A DNA stretch of 64,000 bases from Symsagittifera roscoffensis. Taxonomy: Eukaryota > Xenacoelomorpha > Acoela > Convolutidae. A model generated the notes under the pieces. The model searched no databases. It had not been told where the DNA came from and saw only the letters and a list, made by a program, of their open reading frames with translations. A program made the position numbers and the translations under genes. Positions within the stretch are counted from its first letter, which is position 1. Every line of letters begins with the position of its first letter. The DNA lies in NCBI RefSeq assembly GCF_963678635.1, contig NC_087066.1, positions 2,451,745-2,515,744 on the forward strand, given 5' to 3'. Of this stretch, positions 54,730 through 64,000 are shown one piece after another.

Positions 54730-55300
54730 AAACTATTTTGAAAAATAAGATCAGCAAAATTTTGATTGAAAAATAGCTTGAGAAGAAAATTCCATGTTTT
54801 TGTTTGAATTGAAACTTGAAATGAAATAAATTTTTTTGCGAAGTCTCTTTCTGACCAAAAACTCTCATTTTAAAAAGAATCCTAAAAATTGACATCGATG
54901 AAAAAAATTGATTATAAAGAACCCTGAGGTCGACCTGATTAAAAACAATTGACATTAAAACTTTTAAATTTTCTTCCAATCGACTTTAATTAATAATTCT
55001 CTTCACTTTTGTTATCAAAATTTGCGGTAAAATAGGGCTATATTTTATGTGTTTTAATTTTTGGAACTAAATTAAGCACATTGATTCATTGGCACATTGA
55101 GTTCTGAAAAACCCTTGCCTTTTTGTGAGAAATAAACGAAATAAAACTGAATTTTAAGCCATAAACAGACTCTTCGTTGGATCAAAACTGAGTTTTCCTA
55201 GTTAATTTCAGGCATTATTTGTTCTCAAGCTTGCAAAAAAACTCGGTTTTCCAGTATTGAACAAATTTATCCGCTTATCAAGATTTTTTCCTCTGAAAGG
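54730..55300. other. AT-rich upstream region of the secreted-protein gene
   Basis: No open frame with protein character and no repeat recognised. It would contain the promoter of the minus-strand gene. Confidence 0.35.
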
Positions 55301-56280
55301 CCTAAATTTGTTGACAATTTGGGACAAAATGTGCTTTGAGTTTCATCAAAGTTTTTAGACCGACAGACAGCAGTTGATCTGAACTACCCTCAATGATAGT
55401 CTCAGTTTTTGATTCGATGCACTTATCAGTTTCTTTCGCATCTGTAATGCCAGTTTTTACCATTTGTAGTAGATTTTCCACAGGTGTGAATTTATCAGAA
55501 ACGAATGTAATGTCGCACTAAACAATGCAATTTCTCATTCAAAAAGCTTCATATCGCGTGATTAAAAACTGTTCACTCCCATAAAAAACCTTTTAAAAAC
55601 TTAAGAAAGATTAGTTCAGATCATTTGCTGTCAGTCAATAGAAAAATTTTGTAATAAACTAGATAAAAGTTTTTCAAAGTGATCTTTGAAATCAAGCTTG
55701 CAGATACAAATGTTCACTAAAATGCGTGTTTTTAAGGATAATTTTGGTCAACCTTCACTAGGAGTTTAAGCTTAATTTTATAGTGACCGAGCGATTGAAA
55801 TTATCAAAACTTTTTTGTAAAATTTTATCAGTTTCTTTTGCGTGTCTGAGAAGACAGTTTTCGTCATCTGCACTAAGTTTTTTGAAACGCGTGAAATTGT
55901 AGGAAACAGCTTAGGTTAGTAAAGTTATCACACTAATTATTTGAGTAAGATCGCTTAAATTGTTTCATTTCATATCAAATACACAACTTTTTTCTCCGCC
56001 TATTCGAGAAAAAAATCACTGCGATGCAAAATTGTATGCAGATAAAGAAAACTGGCATTTTCGGACCCGAAAAAAATTGGCATTTTCAGACCCGAAAAAA
56101 AAACTGGCCAGTCTTTAAAACCAAATACTGATAGTTTCAAAGGGGTAGCTCTGATCATTTGTTTTTGTTCTATATAAGAAGTTTGCCTTACCTTCAAGAG
56201 GTTGTTGTCCAAAATCATCCTCAATAACAGGCATTTCAGAGAGAAAAGACCTGAATGTGCGTTTAATTTTTGAACTCTAG
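55300..56280. repeat. Diverged MITE-related repeats
   Basis: Contains degenerate pieces of the fold-back family defined downstream, such as gctctgatcatttg near 56147 and the cgaaaaaaattggcatttt-type repeats at 56055-56105. Two tandem 'cagacccgaaaaaaa' units are visible. No gene. Confidence 0.4.
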
Positions 56281-56284
56281 TGTA

Positions 56285-56963
56285 CACTAGTGGACAACAT
56301 GAAGCGCAAAATTCAGGATTTTACTCGGTAAAAATCCTGTTTTTAATGTACGTTTTGGACAACTTTTCCTTCGCAATTCAAAAACAATTTTACATTGACC
56401 TAGAGCAAATGATCAGAGCTACCATATCTGATACTATCAATAATTAGTTTCAGTGATTTACCAATGTAATCCTGGTCCTAAAATTCCAGTTTTCCTCACC
56501 TGCACTAAGTTTTTCATCGTAGTGAAATCTTTCTTGAATAAACGGAGTAAAAAATTTGTTCATGCAACGCGAAATATACTCAGCGAGAAAAATGAAACAA
56601 TCAGAGTGGAAGCCTTACTAAACTCAGACGTTTGATACTTATTCAAGCGAAAAAAAACTTAGTGCAGATGAAGAAAACTGGGGTTTTTGGACTCGGATTA
56701 CACTGGTTAATCATTGAAAACAAATTTTCATACTGTCACAGATGGCAGCTCTGATCATTTACTCTCGGTCAATGTAAAATTTTTACTGAACTTAGAAGGA
56801 AACGTTTTCCAAAATTTACATTAAAAAACAAGCATTTTGCAGAGCATAATCCAAAAATTGCGCTTAATTTTGTCCCCTAGAGAAGTAAAAACCTGAATTT
56901 GCATGTAATTTTGTCCACTAAGTAGTAAAAACCTGAATTTGCATTTAATTTCGTCCACTAGTG
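56285..56963. mobile_element. Fold-back MITE copy 1 (CACTAGTGGACA ends)
   Basis: Begins CACTAGTGGACAACATGAAGCGC after TA (56283-56284) and ends GTCCACTAGTG before TA (56964-56965). Internal arms are inverted (agcaaatgatcagagctacc with ggcagctctgatcattt). The right terminus is repeated three times (near 56880, 56920 and 56963) as about 45-bp units. No ORF. Confidence 0.75.
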
Positions 56964-57128
56964 TAGTATAGACCAAATGTAAAACAGTTTTTGAAGTTTG
57001 ATCAAATTTGCTTCATATCGTAGTAACGATTCACAGCTTCTTCAGCCCTTGTATTTTGCGGAAATTTTTAGCGAAAATTGTGATGATGCCTTTTCAATCT
57101 TGGCAATGTCGCCCAGTATAGTTTCTTA

Positions 57129-57375
57129 CAGAAGCGGACCTAGGATTTTCTAAAACGTCGAATTCCAGGTCAACTTTTTTTTAGGTCGATCCAATTGATT
57201 TTCCGAGCTCTCTTAGGTCGCTAAAAAAATTAGGGTCGGTCTGTCAAAATTGGACGTCTTAAAATAGTACCAAGAAAGAGGACACTTTGGGTTGTAAGGG
57301 GTTCCAATACCTGAGGTGAGGGCGTCGGCATCCCTCCGTCCTACATGCGCTAATCGTTTCAAACAAAATGGGTTT
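57129..57375. repeat. CAG-AGCGGA repeat between MITEs, copy 1
   Basis: cagaagcggacctagg... fragment with aggtcgatccaattgattttccgagctctc; about 90% like 58347-58590. Part of a tandem duplication with a period of about 1.2 kb together with the neighbouring MITE. Confidence 0.6.
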
Positions 57376-57534
57376 TTCAAACCTGTGCAGCAAGCTTGCC
57401 GAATATGTTGTGTAGCCGCTCTTTTGAGTTTTGTACATGTATTTCGTTCGAGATCATAAATTTGTCATCATAGGAGTCAAAAGTGACTTCCAAATAGCCG
57501 TGCATCTTGGTTCTCATTTTCTATTACGCAACTA

Positions 57535-58133
57535 CACTAGTGGACAAAAACTAAGCGCAAACTCTAGATTTTACTCTGTGTAATGCCTGTTTTCATTGTA
57601 CATTTTGGAAAACCTTTCCTTCGAAATTCAGTGAAACTTTTAGATTGATGGAGAGCAAATGATCAGAGCTACCATCTGTGAAAGTATCACTCTTTGTTTG
57701 AACGACTTACCAAAGTATTTCGGATCTGAAAATGCCGGTTTATCTCATCTGCACTAATTTTTTTTACTTCGAGTGAATAAGAATCAAAGTCCTGAGTTTA
57801 GTAAAAGTTTCACTCTGATTGTTTCCTTTTTCTCGCTGAAAAGGTTTCACGTTACATGAACAAATTTTTTACTCCGCTTATTCAAGAAAGGTTTTACTAC
57901 GATGCGAAACTCAGTGCATATGAGGAAAACTGTCATTTTTAGATCCGAATTACATTGGTAAGTCAATGAAACCAAATTTTGATACGTTCACAGATGGTTG
58001 GTCTGATCATTTGCACTCGGTCAATGTAAAAACTTTACTTAGCTTGGAAGGAAACGTTTTCCAAAATATACATTGGAACAGGCATTTTCCAGAGTATAAT
58101 CTAGAATTGGCGCTTAATTTGGTCCACTAGTGT
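57535..58133. mobile_element. Fold-back MITE copy 2 (CACTAGTGGACA ends)
   Basis: 599 bp; starts CACTAGTGGACAAAAACTAAGCGC, ends CACTAGTG, TA on both sides (57533-57534 and 58134-58135). Long inverted arms. An extra degenerate right terminus follows at about 58136-58175. TA duplication points to Tc1/mariner-type mobilisation. Confidence 0.8.
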
Positions 58134-58346
58134 AGTTAAAACCTAAATTTGCGTTTAGTTTTGTCTACTAGTGTAGTATAGACCAAATGTAAAACAGTTT
58201 TTGTAATTTGAACAAATTTCCTTCATAGCGTTACTTAGTAAAGTTTCACTGCTTCTTCAGCCATTGTATTTTGATGAAAGATTTAGCGAAAATCGTGATG
58301 ATGCCTTTTCAATTTTGGCAATGTCGCCCAGTATAGTTTCTTACAG

Positions 58347-58590
58347 AAGCGGGCGTAGGATTTTCTAAAGGGTCGAAATCCAGGTCGACTTTTTTAGGTC
58401 GATCCAATTGATTTTCCGAGCTCTCTTCAGTCAGTAAAAAAATTTAGGGTCGGTCTGTCAAAATTGGACGTATGAAAATAGTACCGAGAAAGGGTACACT
58501 TTGGGTCGCAAGGGGTTCCAATCCCAGAGGAGAGGGCGTCGGCGTCCCACCGTCCTACTTGCGCTAACCGTTTCAAACAAATTGTACATT
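58347..58590. repeat. CAG-AGCGGA repeat between MITEs, copy 2
   Basis: Second copy of 57129-57375, offset by about 1,218 bp. Followed at about 58625-58655 by another gcgcttaattgtgtccactagtgta terminus. 58660-59242 holds no recognised gene. Confidence 0.6.
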
Positions 58591-59242
58591 GAAAAAAGGC
58601 ATTTTTTAGAGTAAGTCTACAATTTGCGCTTAATTGTGTCCACTAGTGTAGAGTATCTGAGTTTAATGTTCTCTTAGAACACTGTTGTGCGTGTTGCAGG
58701 TGTGGTACCTCAAAATAATAAAAGTTAGAAGGAGTTCTCATTCAAAACCTGAGGCAACATTGCGTGAAACGTTGAACAAAACAGAAAGTAAGCTTGAAAA
58801 AAACTTGAAAAATTTCCAGAAGTGCTCATTTATTCCGCGTTATGTTGTTTTTTTTTCTCTTTGATTCGCGATTTGCGTTCTGAAACAGATGAAGCCATCC
58901 TTAAAATGCTTGCACGGTTCGTCTGAAATATGCACTCCCGGGTTATTTGTCCATGGAAGTCCATAACTGGGGCGATCAGTGGAATCAGGGGAAAAACCAT
59001 GCAGGGAATATCCGGGACTTCCTGGAGCAGGTTACGAGCCCGGAGGCCTGGAATTCATGTTTTTGGTTGAATTTGCAAATTTGGAAATACTTTTGAAACT
59101 GCCCATTAACAAAACAAAATAACCCAAAGGACATTCTCAAAGAAATATACTCGTAGGTAAATAGGCAAGAATCACGAACATAAAGTGCATTTCTAGATTC
59201 ACCGTTGAATCTTGTGAACAAATTGAGAAAGTTGTGAACAAA

Positions 59243-59652
59243 TGGAACCTGATCTAAACTATATTTTATGATTGGATAAATTAAATGTTTTACCAATGTA
59301 AAGTATTTAATATTAACCAATCACGATCCATCTAACTAACAACCCACTTATTTGTAAGTGCTGAAGTTACTTGTAATTTCAGCACCAGAGAGATTTGAAT
59401 TTAACTTAGAAATTAGTTGGACTCTCCCGAGCACTTCAGCAGCCGCAATAAACCAGTATACCCTAGATCTATTGAGCCTAGCAGAGACTAGTTAAACAAC
59501 CTGAGACTAGATAGTATAAGAGTAAGACTAGGATCGGTATTAGACTAAGAAGTTGCACGAATCTATCCGGCCGAAAATAAGATAGCGTGACGAGCAGACG
59601 GTGTACCCTATCCGAAATTACTCTATGAGTTATACCCATCGGTCTTAACTCA
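59243..59652 (+). repeat. 5' LTR of element C2
   Basis: 410 bp, TGGAACCTGATC... TTAACTCA. Differs from the C1 LTRs at about ten positions, including a cluster near 59629-59638. PBS TGGTGCGACC starts at 59655. Confidence 0.93.
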
Positions 59653-59739
59653 TCTGGTGCGACCATAAGTCTCGAACAAGACCTTAATAGCTTAGAATTA
59701 ACCAAAATAGATTAGAAATTAGACAAAAACATTTACAAA

Positions 59740-59973
59740 ATGTTATACGACAATAATTTAATCGAAATGTCTCTACGACTCAATAGATCAGAGCCAATAT
59801 TCCGAACCATAACAGAACTACCCGGAATTGGAAGAAGACCTCGAACCAGAGACGACATACGACAAAGTAGAAACTTGCGATATAGCTATATGATAGTTCG
59901 GCAAAAGCCAGAAAAAACTTTTATATTTAGAATACTACTGGCAATGAATTTAGATTTTCATTTGCAAACATAA
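59740..59973 (+). CDS. Element C2 ORF0 (77 codons)
   Basis: Same length as ORF0 in C1 with three visible replacements. Conservation of an intact frame in two copies supports a real product or functional upstream ORF. Confidence 0.55.
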   Translation: MLYDNNLIEMSLRLNRSEPIFRTITELPGIGRRPRTRDDIRQSRNLRYSYMIVRQKPEKTFIFRILLAMNLDFHLQT

Positions 59974-60905
59974 AACCTTGAAGTTAATCTTCAAAATCAT
60001 TTCAGGCGCTAAACAAAATTATTAATATACAATAACGATTGATAAAAAGATCTCAGATCGTTTTCCAAAATTCTGCAGTAATATACAAAACATGTTTGAA
60101 AAATATTTATTGAAAAATAAAAATAAAAATTAGTAGCATGACAATAAATGGTTAGTAATCATAAATCATCCTGTTGTTCCAGCTCCATCATCTAAAACAT
60201 AACAGCAATCATAAACCCACTAATATCATCAAAACACTAAATCTTTCCTTTACACACATTTGAAATTTTATTAAAATTTAAATTCACTTAATTTTAAAAC
60301 CAGATCATCAAGGCTTATCCTTGGATCTTAAATCATTTTCTACTTAATTAAATTTTAAATTTGATCATCAAGGCTTATCCTTGGATCAAACAGAACAACT
60401 TTGTTCTCCCCCACCCACTTAATTAGTGTCTAACGACCTCAAACGTCGATTCACTACCCAACCCTTTCTAAAGACCTAAGACTAATAGAAATTTTTAAAC
60501 AAAACTAATCATTCAAATTAGGATAAACAGTGAAGAACTTCGGTTATTCATCCTTCACTTGACCCCCCCTCTTACCAGACCCAGGATAAATCTTAAACTT
60601 AGTAAGTTTAAAATAGTATCTAACGAACTACTCGCGTTCTAATTATACCTGAACCTTGTGGATCGATTTACTATTCTCCAACCCTTGAACACAATCACTA
60701 CCCCTAAGTAAGATTAAGTAAGTTAACACCTTAACTTATACTAGCCACGAGAAAGTAAAAAATCATTCTTCGGAATCGATATACTTTTCTCTCCAACCCT
60801 GAACAAACAGACCCAGGTTAAGCTAACCAAAAAATCGTAAGAACTAACAGTTTAAGGAAAATAGAAATCATTTAACAACCTTTTGCATCCGTCATCCTAA
60901 ACCTT
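59974..60905 (+). other. Element C2 leader with repeated motifs
   Basis: Contains the same paired block (gatcatcaaggcttatccttggatc, near 60303 and 60362) and three CCAACCCT motifs near 60460, 60680 and 60795 as in C1. No long ORF. Confidence 0.4.
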
Positions 60906-61373
60906 ATGTCATTTAAAAACCTAGGAAATAAACAAACAATCGTTTTACACAATTGCGAAATAGATAACAAAAAATACGACCTTGTAATCACACCTCATAC
61001 ACAAACAGTTGGATACATTCGAACAAAACGACAAACACTAAAAAGAAAAATAATAACGAAACAAAGACAAATAACACGAAAAAGATTTTCAAAAAATCGA
61101 AACGCATTTTCAGAATCAGAAACTAACAGTTTAGACGAACTTTACAAACTAAAAGAATCAATAGATAAAAATTGCCCACTTCACGATCAATTAAATTTTT
61201 CTGACTCAGAAACAACTTCAAATTCATCAAAAAGAGGAAAAAGAAGAATAAAAAAGCAGTATAAACACAAACCAGTACATTTATACAATTGGAATCAACC
61301 AATTAGACACATTGATAATTACATATTAACAGTCATCGAACGAAAAAATGAGCTCAACGCACACTCCAGGTGA
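60906..61373 (+). CDS. Element C2 ORF1 (basic, 155 codons)
   Basis: Counterpart of 51519-51986: basic KRQTLKRKIITKQRQITRKR centre, acidic-Ser stretch, C-terminal VIERKNELNAHSR. The gag ATG lies at 61348 inside its last codons, +1 frame. Probably translated before gag from the same RNA, with gag reached by leaky scanning or reinitiation. Confidence 0.65.
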   Translation: MSFKNLGNKQTIVLHNCEIDNKKYDLVITPHTQTVGYIRTKRQTLKRKIITKQRQITRKRFSKNRNAFSESETNSLDELYKLKESIDKNCPLHDQLNFSDSETTSNSSKRGKRRIKKQYKHKPVHLYNWNQPIRHIDNYILTVIERKNELNAHSR

Positions 61374-63978
61374 AGAAACTCCAGATGATGATGAAATCTT
61401 TCCTTTTATAGTAGATGCAGATACTGATAGAGGACAGCACATATTTTGTCAAAATTTACTCGTAAATTTATTTGAACCCGGAATCAGTCCATGTAAAACA
61501 GAGTTCCCCGATGTAAAAATCAAAAGACAAATCATAGATCACTACTTAAAAGATATATGCAACATAACACAACAGTATGGAATCTACTCCATAGAATTCA
61601 CCTCACCAAACCATAATAATAGAAAATATACAATTCAAACAGACGATCTTGATTTAGAATTTTCAGAAGTTTTTTCAGAATATATAAAAAGCATCCAATA
61701 TCAAAACTCACAAAGAGCAAACTCCATATTCACCAATGAAGTTTTCGCAATAATATATAGTTATATTTCAATATTAGAAAACGAAATCCCACTAACAAAT
61801 GTCTCACCGACAGAAACATCCAAACATTTGAAAGTACGACATGAAATCACACTACTCTCTAGTTATTTAAACATCATTAAAGAAAATTTCACGAAAGACG
61901 ACGTTTCACAACATACAAAACACGATCTACAAAAAATTTTAGCATGGTTCATAATAGATTATTTCACACACAATATTGATTTAATTGCACAAGCAAGAAA
62001 AAATTTTAGACCCCAAAACTCGAACGATGATACCGCTATCACAGAACAATCAGATTATGTTTGGGACCCCGAATGGTCTCATCCCGCATTTATAAACTTC
62101 CCACAATCAATCTCAAGTCAAGCAATAAGTACGATATCTTACATAAGAGATTATGTAAAAGTAATACCATTAACCATTGATGCGACACCATTAAACTATA
62201 ATACATTTTTACCCGATACACAAAATAATAGTTTAAACTCTACAGTTATACACAATGAAAACCTCAATGGAACTAGGAATCTTACTCAACAAGATATCCA
62301 GACACCATCACACTTCATAAATGAAGAAATTGTACACACAACAACTACACAACAAAGTATTTCACCAATACGCCCAAATTTAACAACACCAAGAAATACA
62401 AATCCTTCACAAACACAGGTAACCTTACAATCAACCGTTAAACCTTCGGTTGCCCCTAAATATTCACATATGGATTACCAAACATACAGACCCATGACAA
62501 TACCATCAAAAACACGCAAAACATTCACTAGAAACAACTTTGCAGACCATAATTATAATTATACACATCCATCAAAAACATATAATCAACCACAAAGAAA
62601 TTTTAACCAATATACAAGATCTCGAAATTGGGATAACCCAATGACCCAACCTAATTCAATAAATTTCCAAACAAATCCTCCACAGGATCACAGTGAAAAT
62701 TACCCATTTTTTCAACAAAATAAAAATAAAAAACAAACATCTTATCAAATGGATTATTTATCCTCAGATGATGATTTCTTACAACCAGATATATTTGCAC
62801 CAAATACTCAAGAATATCGTAGACAAGGAATACAAAGAACACGTACAAATCATAGAAATTTTTCTCCACAACCAATAGATGCACAACATCAACAACCAAT
62901 TCAACAACAAAATTTAATTAATACACAATCTTTTCAACCAATTCAACAACAAAATCCAATGACTGCACACTCGTATCAAGCATCACAAATGCAAAATGAA
63001 ATACCACTACCATATTATCTCCAACAACATGAAATAACAAGAAACCAACTTTCGAATTTTTCTCAAATGCCAAATGCAGCAGAATCATTACAAATGACAA
63101 TGAATCCATACCTTATGGGTGGATCATCAATAACATCAAACAAACCTTTAATGGTTTTCACAGGAACAGACCCTGAATACTCTGTAGAAGATTATTTAAA
63201 TGCAGAAACAGCAAACCTGATTTTAAATATTGGACCTGAACCAATTAATACGCCACTACATCAAAATTGGATACATCGACGCACAGCGTTAATACAAACA
63301 ACCTTAGATGGCGCAGCCCAAAAATGGTTTTCAGTACTACCTCAAGAAATAAAATCAAACTGGAAAAGGTTTACACAAGAATTTTCAAAAATGTTTGACT
63401 CCGAAAGAAACAAACAACAACAAAGAGTTTTATGTAATGAAATTCGCAGATTACCAAACGAAACCATCAAGCAAATAGCAGTACGAATCGAAACACTAGT
63501 TCGAAAAGCAATTTCATTAAATACACATGACTATAAAAACACAAAGATGACAGAAATCTTAATGATGACCTTAACACCACAATTAAGGAAAATAGCAATA
63601 AAAAAGAGAGCATCCCATCCTTCTTCAATTCGAGAACCCGATTTAGATTTTCGAAAACTAGTAGACAAATTAGAACAAGCAGAAATCACGATGAAACTAG
63701 AAGAAACGGAAAATCTGAAATTACAATACGTTAACAAAATTGAAACGACTCCCACTAATATTAATAATATACAGGAATCAGAGACAGATCTCGTTGAAAA
63801 AATCACTGAAATACTCAATATTTACGAAAAGAACCCAAACTTTAAAGGCAAACCATCTTTCAAAAAATGGTGTAATTATTGCCGACACAGTATTTCCGAA
63901 TGTAGACAAAAACAGCAAGACAATCAAAATAAACCTCAAAAAATAAAGAACCAAATAAATCATTCTATCAATACATGA
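61348..63978 (+). CDS. Element C2 Gag (876 codons, C-terminally damaged)
   Basis: Continuous where C1 is broken. Residues 1-160 mixed; 160-580 Asn/Gln/Thr/Pro-rich, with QQ-rich repeats (PIQQQN) near 520-545; Gag core about 590-790 (FTGTDPEYSVEDYLNAETA, GAAQKWFSVLP, RFTQEFSKMFDSERNK, EIRRLPNETIKQIAVRIE). Near 63875-63890 a 9-base loss removes three residues of the zinc knuckle (CNYCRHSISEC), destroying its spacing. A frameshift near 63940 causes early termination at 63978. C1 shows what follows. Confidence 0.8.
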   Translation: MSSTHTPGEETPDDDEIFPFIVDADTDRGQHIFCQNLLVNLFEPGISPCKTEFPDVKIKRQIIDHYLKDICNITQQYGIYSIEFTSPNHNNRKYTIQTDDLDLEFSEVFSEYIKSIQYQNSQRANSIFTNEVFAIIYSYISILENEIPLTNVSPTETSKHLKVRHEITLLSSYLNIIKENFTKDDVSQHTKHDLQKILAWFIIDYFTHNIDLIAQARKNFRPQNSNDDTAITEQSDYVWDPEWSHPAFINFPQSISSQAISTISYIRDYVKVIPLTIDATPLNYNTFLPDTQNNSLNSTVIHNENLNGTRNLTQQDIQTPSHFINEEIVHTTTTQQSISPIRPNLTTPRNTNPSQTQVTLQSTVKPSVAPKYSHMDYQTYRPMTIPSKTRKTFTRNNFADHNYNYTHPSKTYNQPQRNFNQYTRSRNWDNPMTQPNSINFQTNPPQDHSENYPFFQQNKNKKQTSYQMDYLSSDDDFLQPDIFAPNTQEYRRQGIQRTRTNHRNFSPQPIDAQHQQPIQQQNLINTQSFQPIQQQNPMTAHSYQASQMQNEIPLPYYLQQHEITRNQLSNFSQMPNAAESLQMTMNPYLMGGSSITSNKPLMVFTGTDPEYSVEDYLNAETANLILNIGPEPINTPLHQNWIHRRTALIQTTLDGAAQKWFSVLPQEIKSNWKRFTQEFSKMFDSERNKQQQRVLCNEIRRLPNETIKQIAVRIETLVRKAISLNTHDYKNTKMTEILMMTLTPQLRKIAIKKRASHPSSIREPDLDFRKLVDKLEQAEITMKLEETENLKLQYVNKIETTPTNINNIQESETDLVEKITEILNIYEKNPNFKGKPSFKKWCNYCRHSISECRQKQQDNQNKPQKIKNQINHSINT

Positions 63979-64000
63979 AAAAAGATCAAAATCTACCGAA

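Larger units (their letters stand above)
59243..64000 (+). mobile_element. Giant element C, copy 2 (5' part, truncated by window)
   Basis: Inverted relative to C1, with 5' ends facing across 5.6 kb. It contains LTR, PBS, ORF0, leader, ORF1 and gag, and runs off the window in gag. Collinear with 53648 down to about 48900 of C1 with a few percent differences. Confidence 0.93.

Noticed and set aside
61340-61360. A AAAAAT heptamer at the ORF1/gag overlap as a -1 frameshift site
   Set aside because: A -1 slip runs directly into TGA, and gag lies in the +1 frame relative to ORF1.

Overview
This is a stretch of animal (invertebrate metazoan) nuclear DNA dominated by transposable elements. The evidence is short GT-AG introns, AT-rich non-coding DNA, several Ty3/gypsy-type LTR retrotransposons, an Ingi/Vingi-type LINE, long-inverted-repeat MITEs, and only a few short host-type genes or exons. 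The species cannot be named from the sequence.

Layout. 1-7.2 kb: a decayed, tandemly duplicated SET-domain gene on the minus strand and a decayed plus-strand gene. 7.65-8.4 kb: two minisatellites (26-bp and 20-bp units). 10.36-19.78 kb: Ty3/gypsy element A (minus strand, 258-bp LTRs, ATTTT target duplication). It carries a 2,840-bp internal tandem duplication and lacks the integrase catalytic core. 20.7-22.1 kb: a very degraded Jockey/CR1-like LINE. 23.04-33.27 kb: Ty3/gypsy element B (plus strand, 212-bp LTRs, CACCA duplication), related to A and interrupted at 28.64-32.34 kb by a GC-rich Ingi/Vingi-type LINE flanked by a 12-bp duplication. 33.5-39.1 kb: host-type ORFs, a fold-back MITE and an LTR remnant.

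39.11-53.65 kb: a 14.5-kb LTR element, C1 (minus strand, 410-bp LTRs, CTAA duplication). Besides gag, protease, RT, RNase H and integrase it has two extra ORFs upstream of gag and a 3.8-kb 3' module. That module holds small multi-membrane-span ORFs, a 334-codon Pro/Ser/Thr-rich frame without any methionine, and possible introns. 53.9-54.7 kb: an orphan secreted-protein gene. 55.3-58.65 kb: a locally duplicated array of MITEs. 59.24-64.0 kb: a second copy (C2) of the giant element in the opposite orientation, running off the window.

In A and B the gag start codon straddles the LTR/primer-binding-site boundary, so the PBS itself encodes the first Gag residues. C instead has a leader of about 1.2 kb with its own conserved ORFs. 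Almost every pol or gag frame here is broken somewhere. C1 and A nevertheless have nearly identical LTR pairs, so they are recent insertions or partly affected by assembly indels. The most novel-looking item is the C element: its ORF0, its ORF1 and its 3' membrane/Pro-rich module match no standard retroelement protein I recognise.
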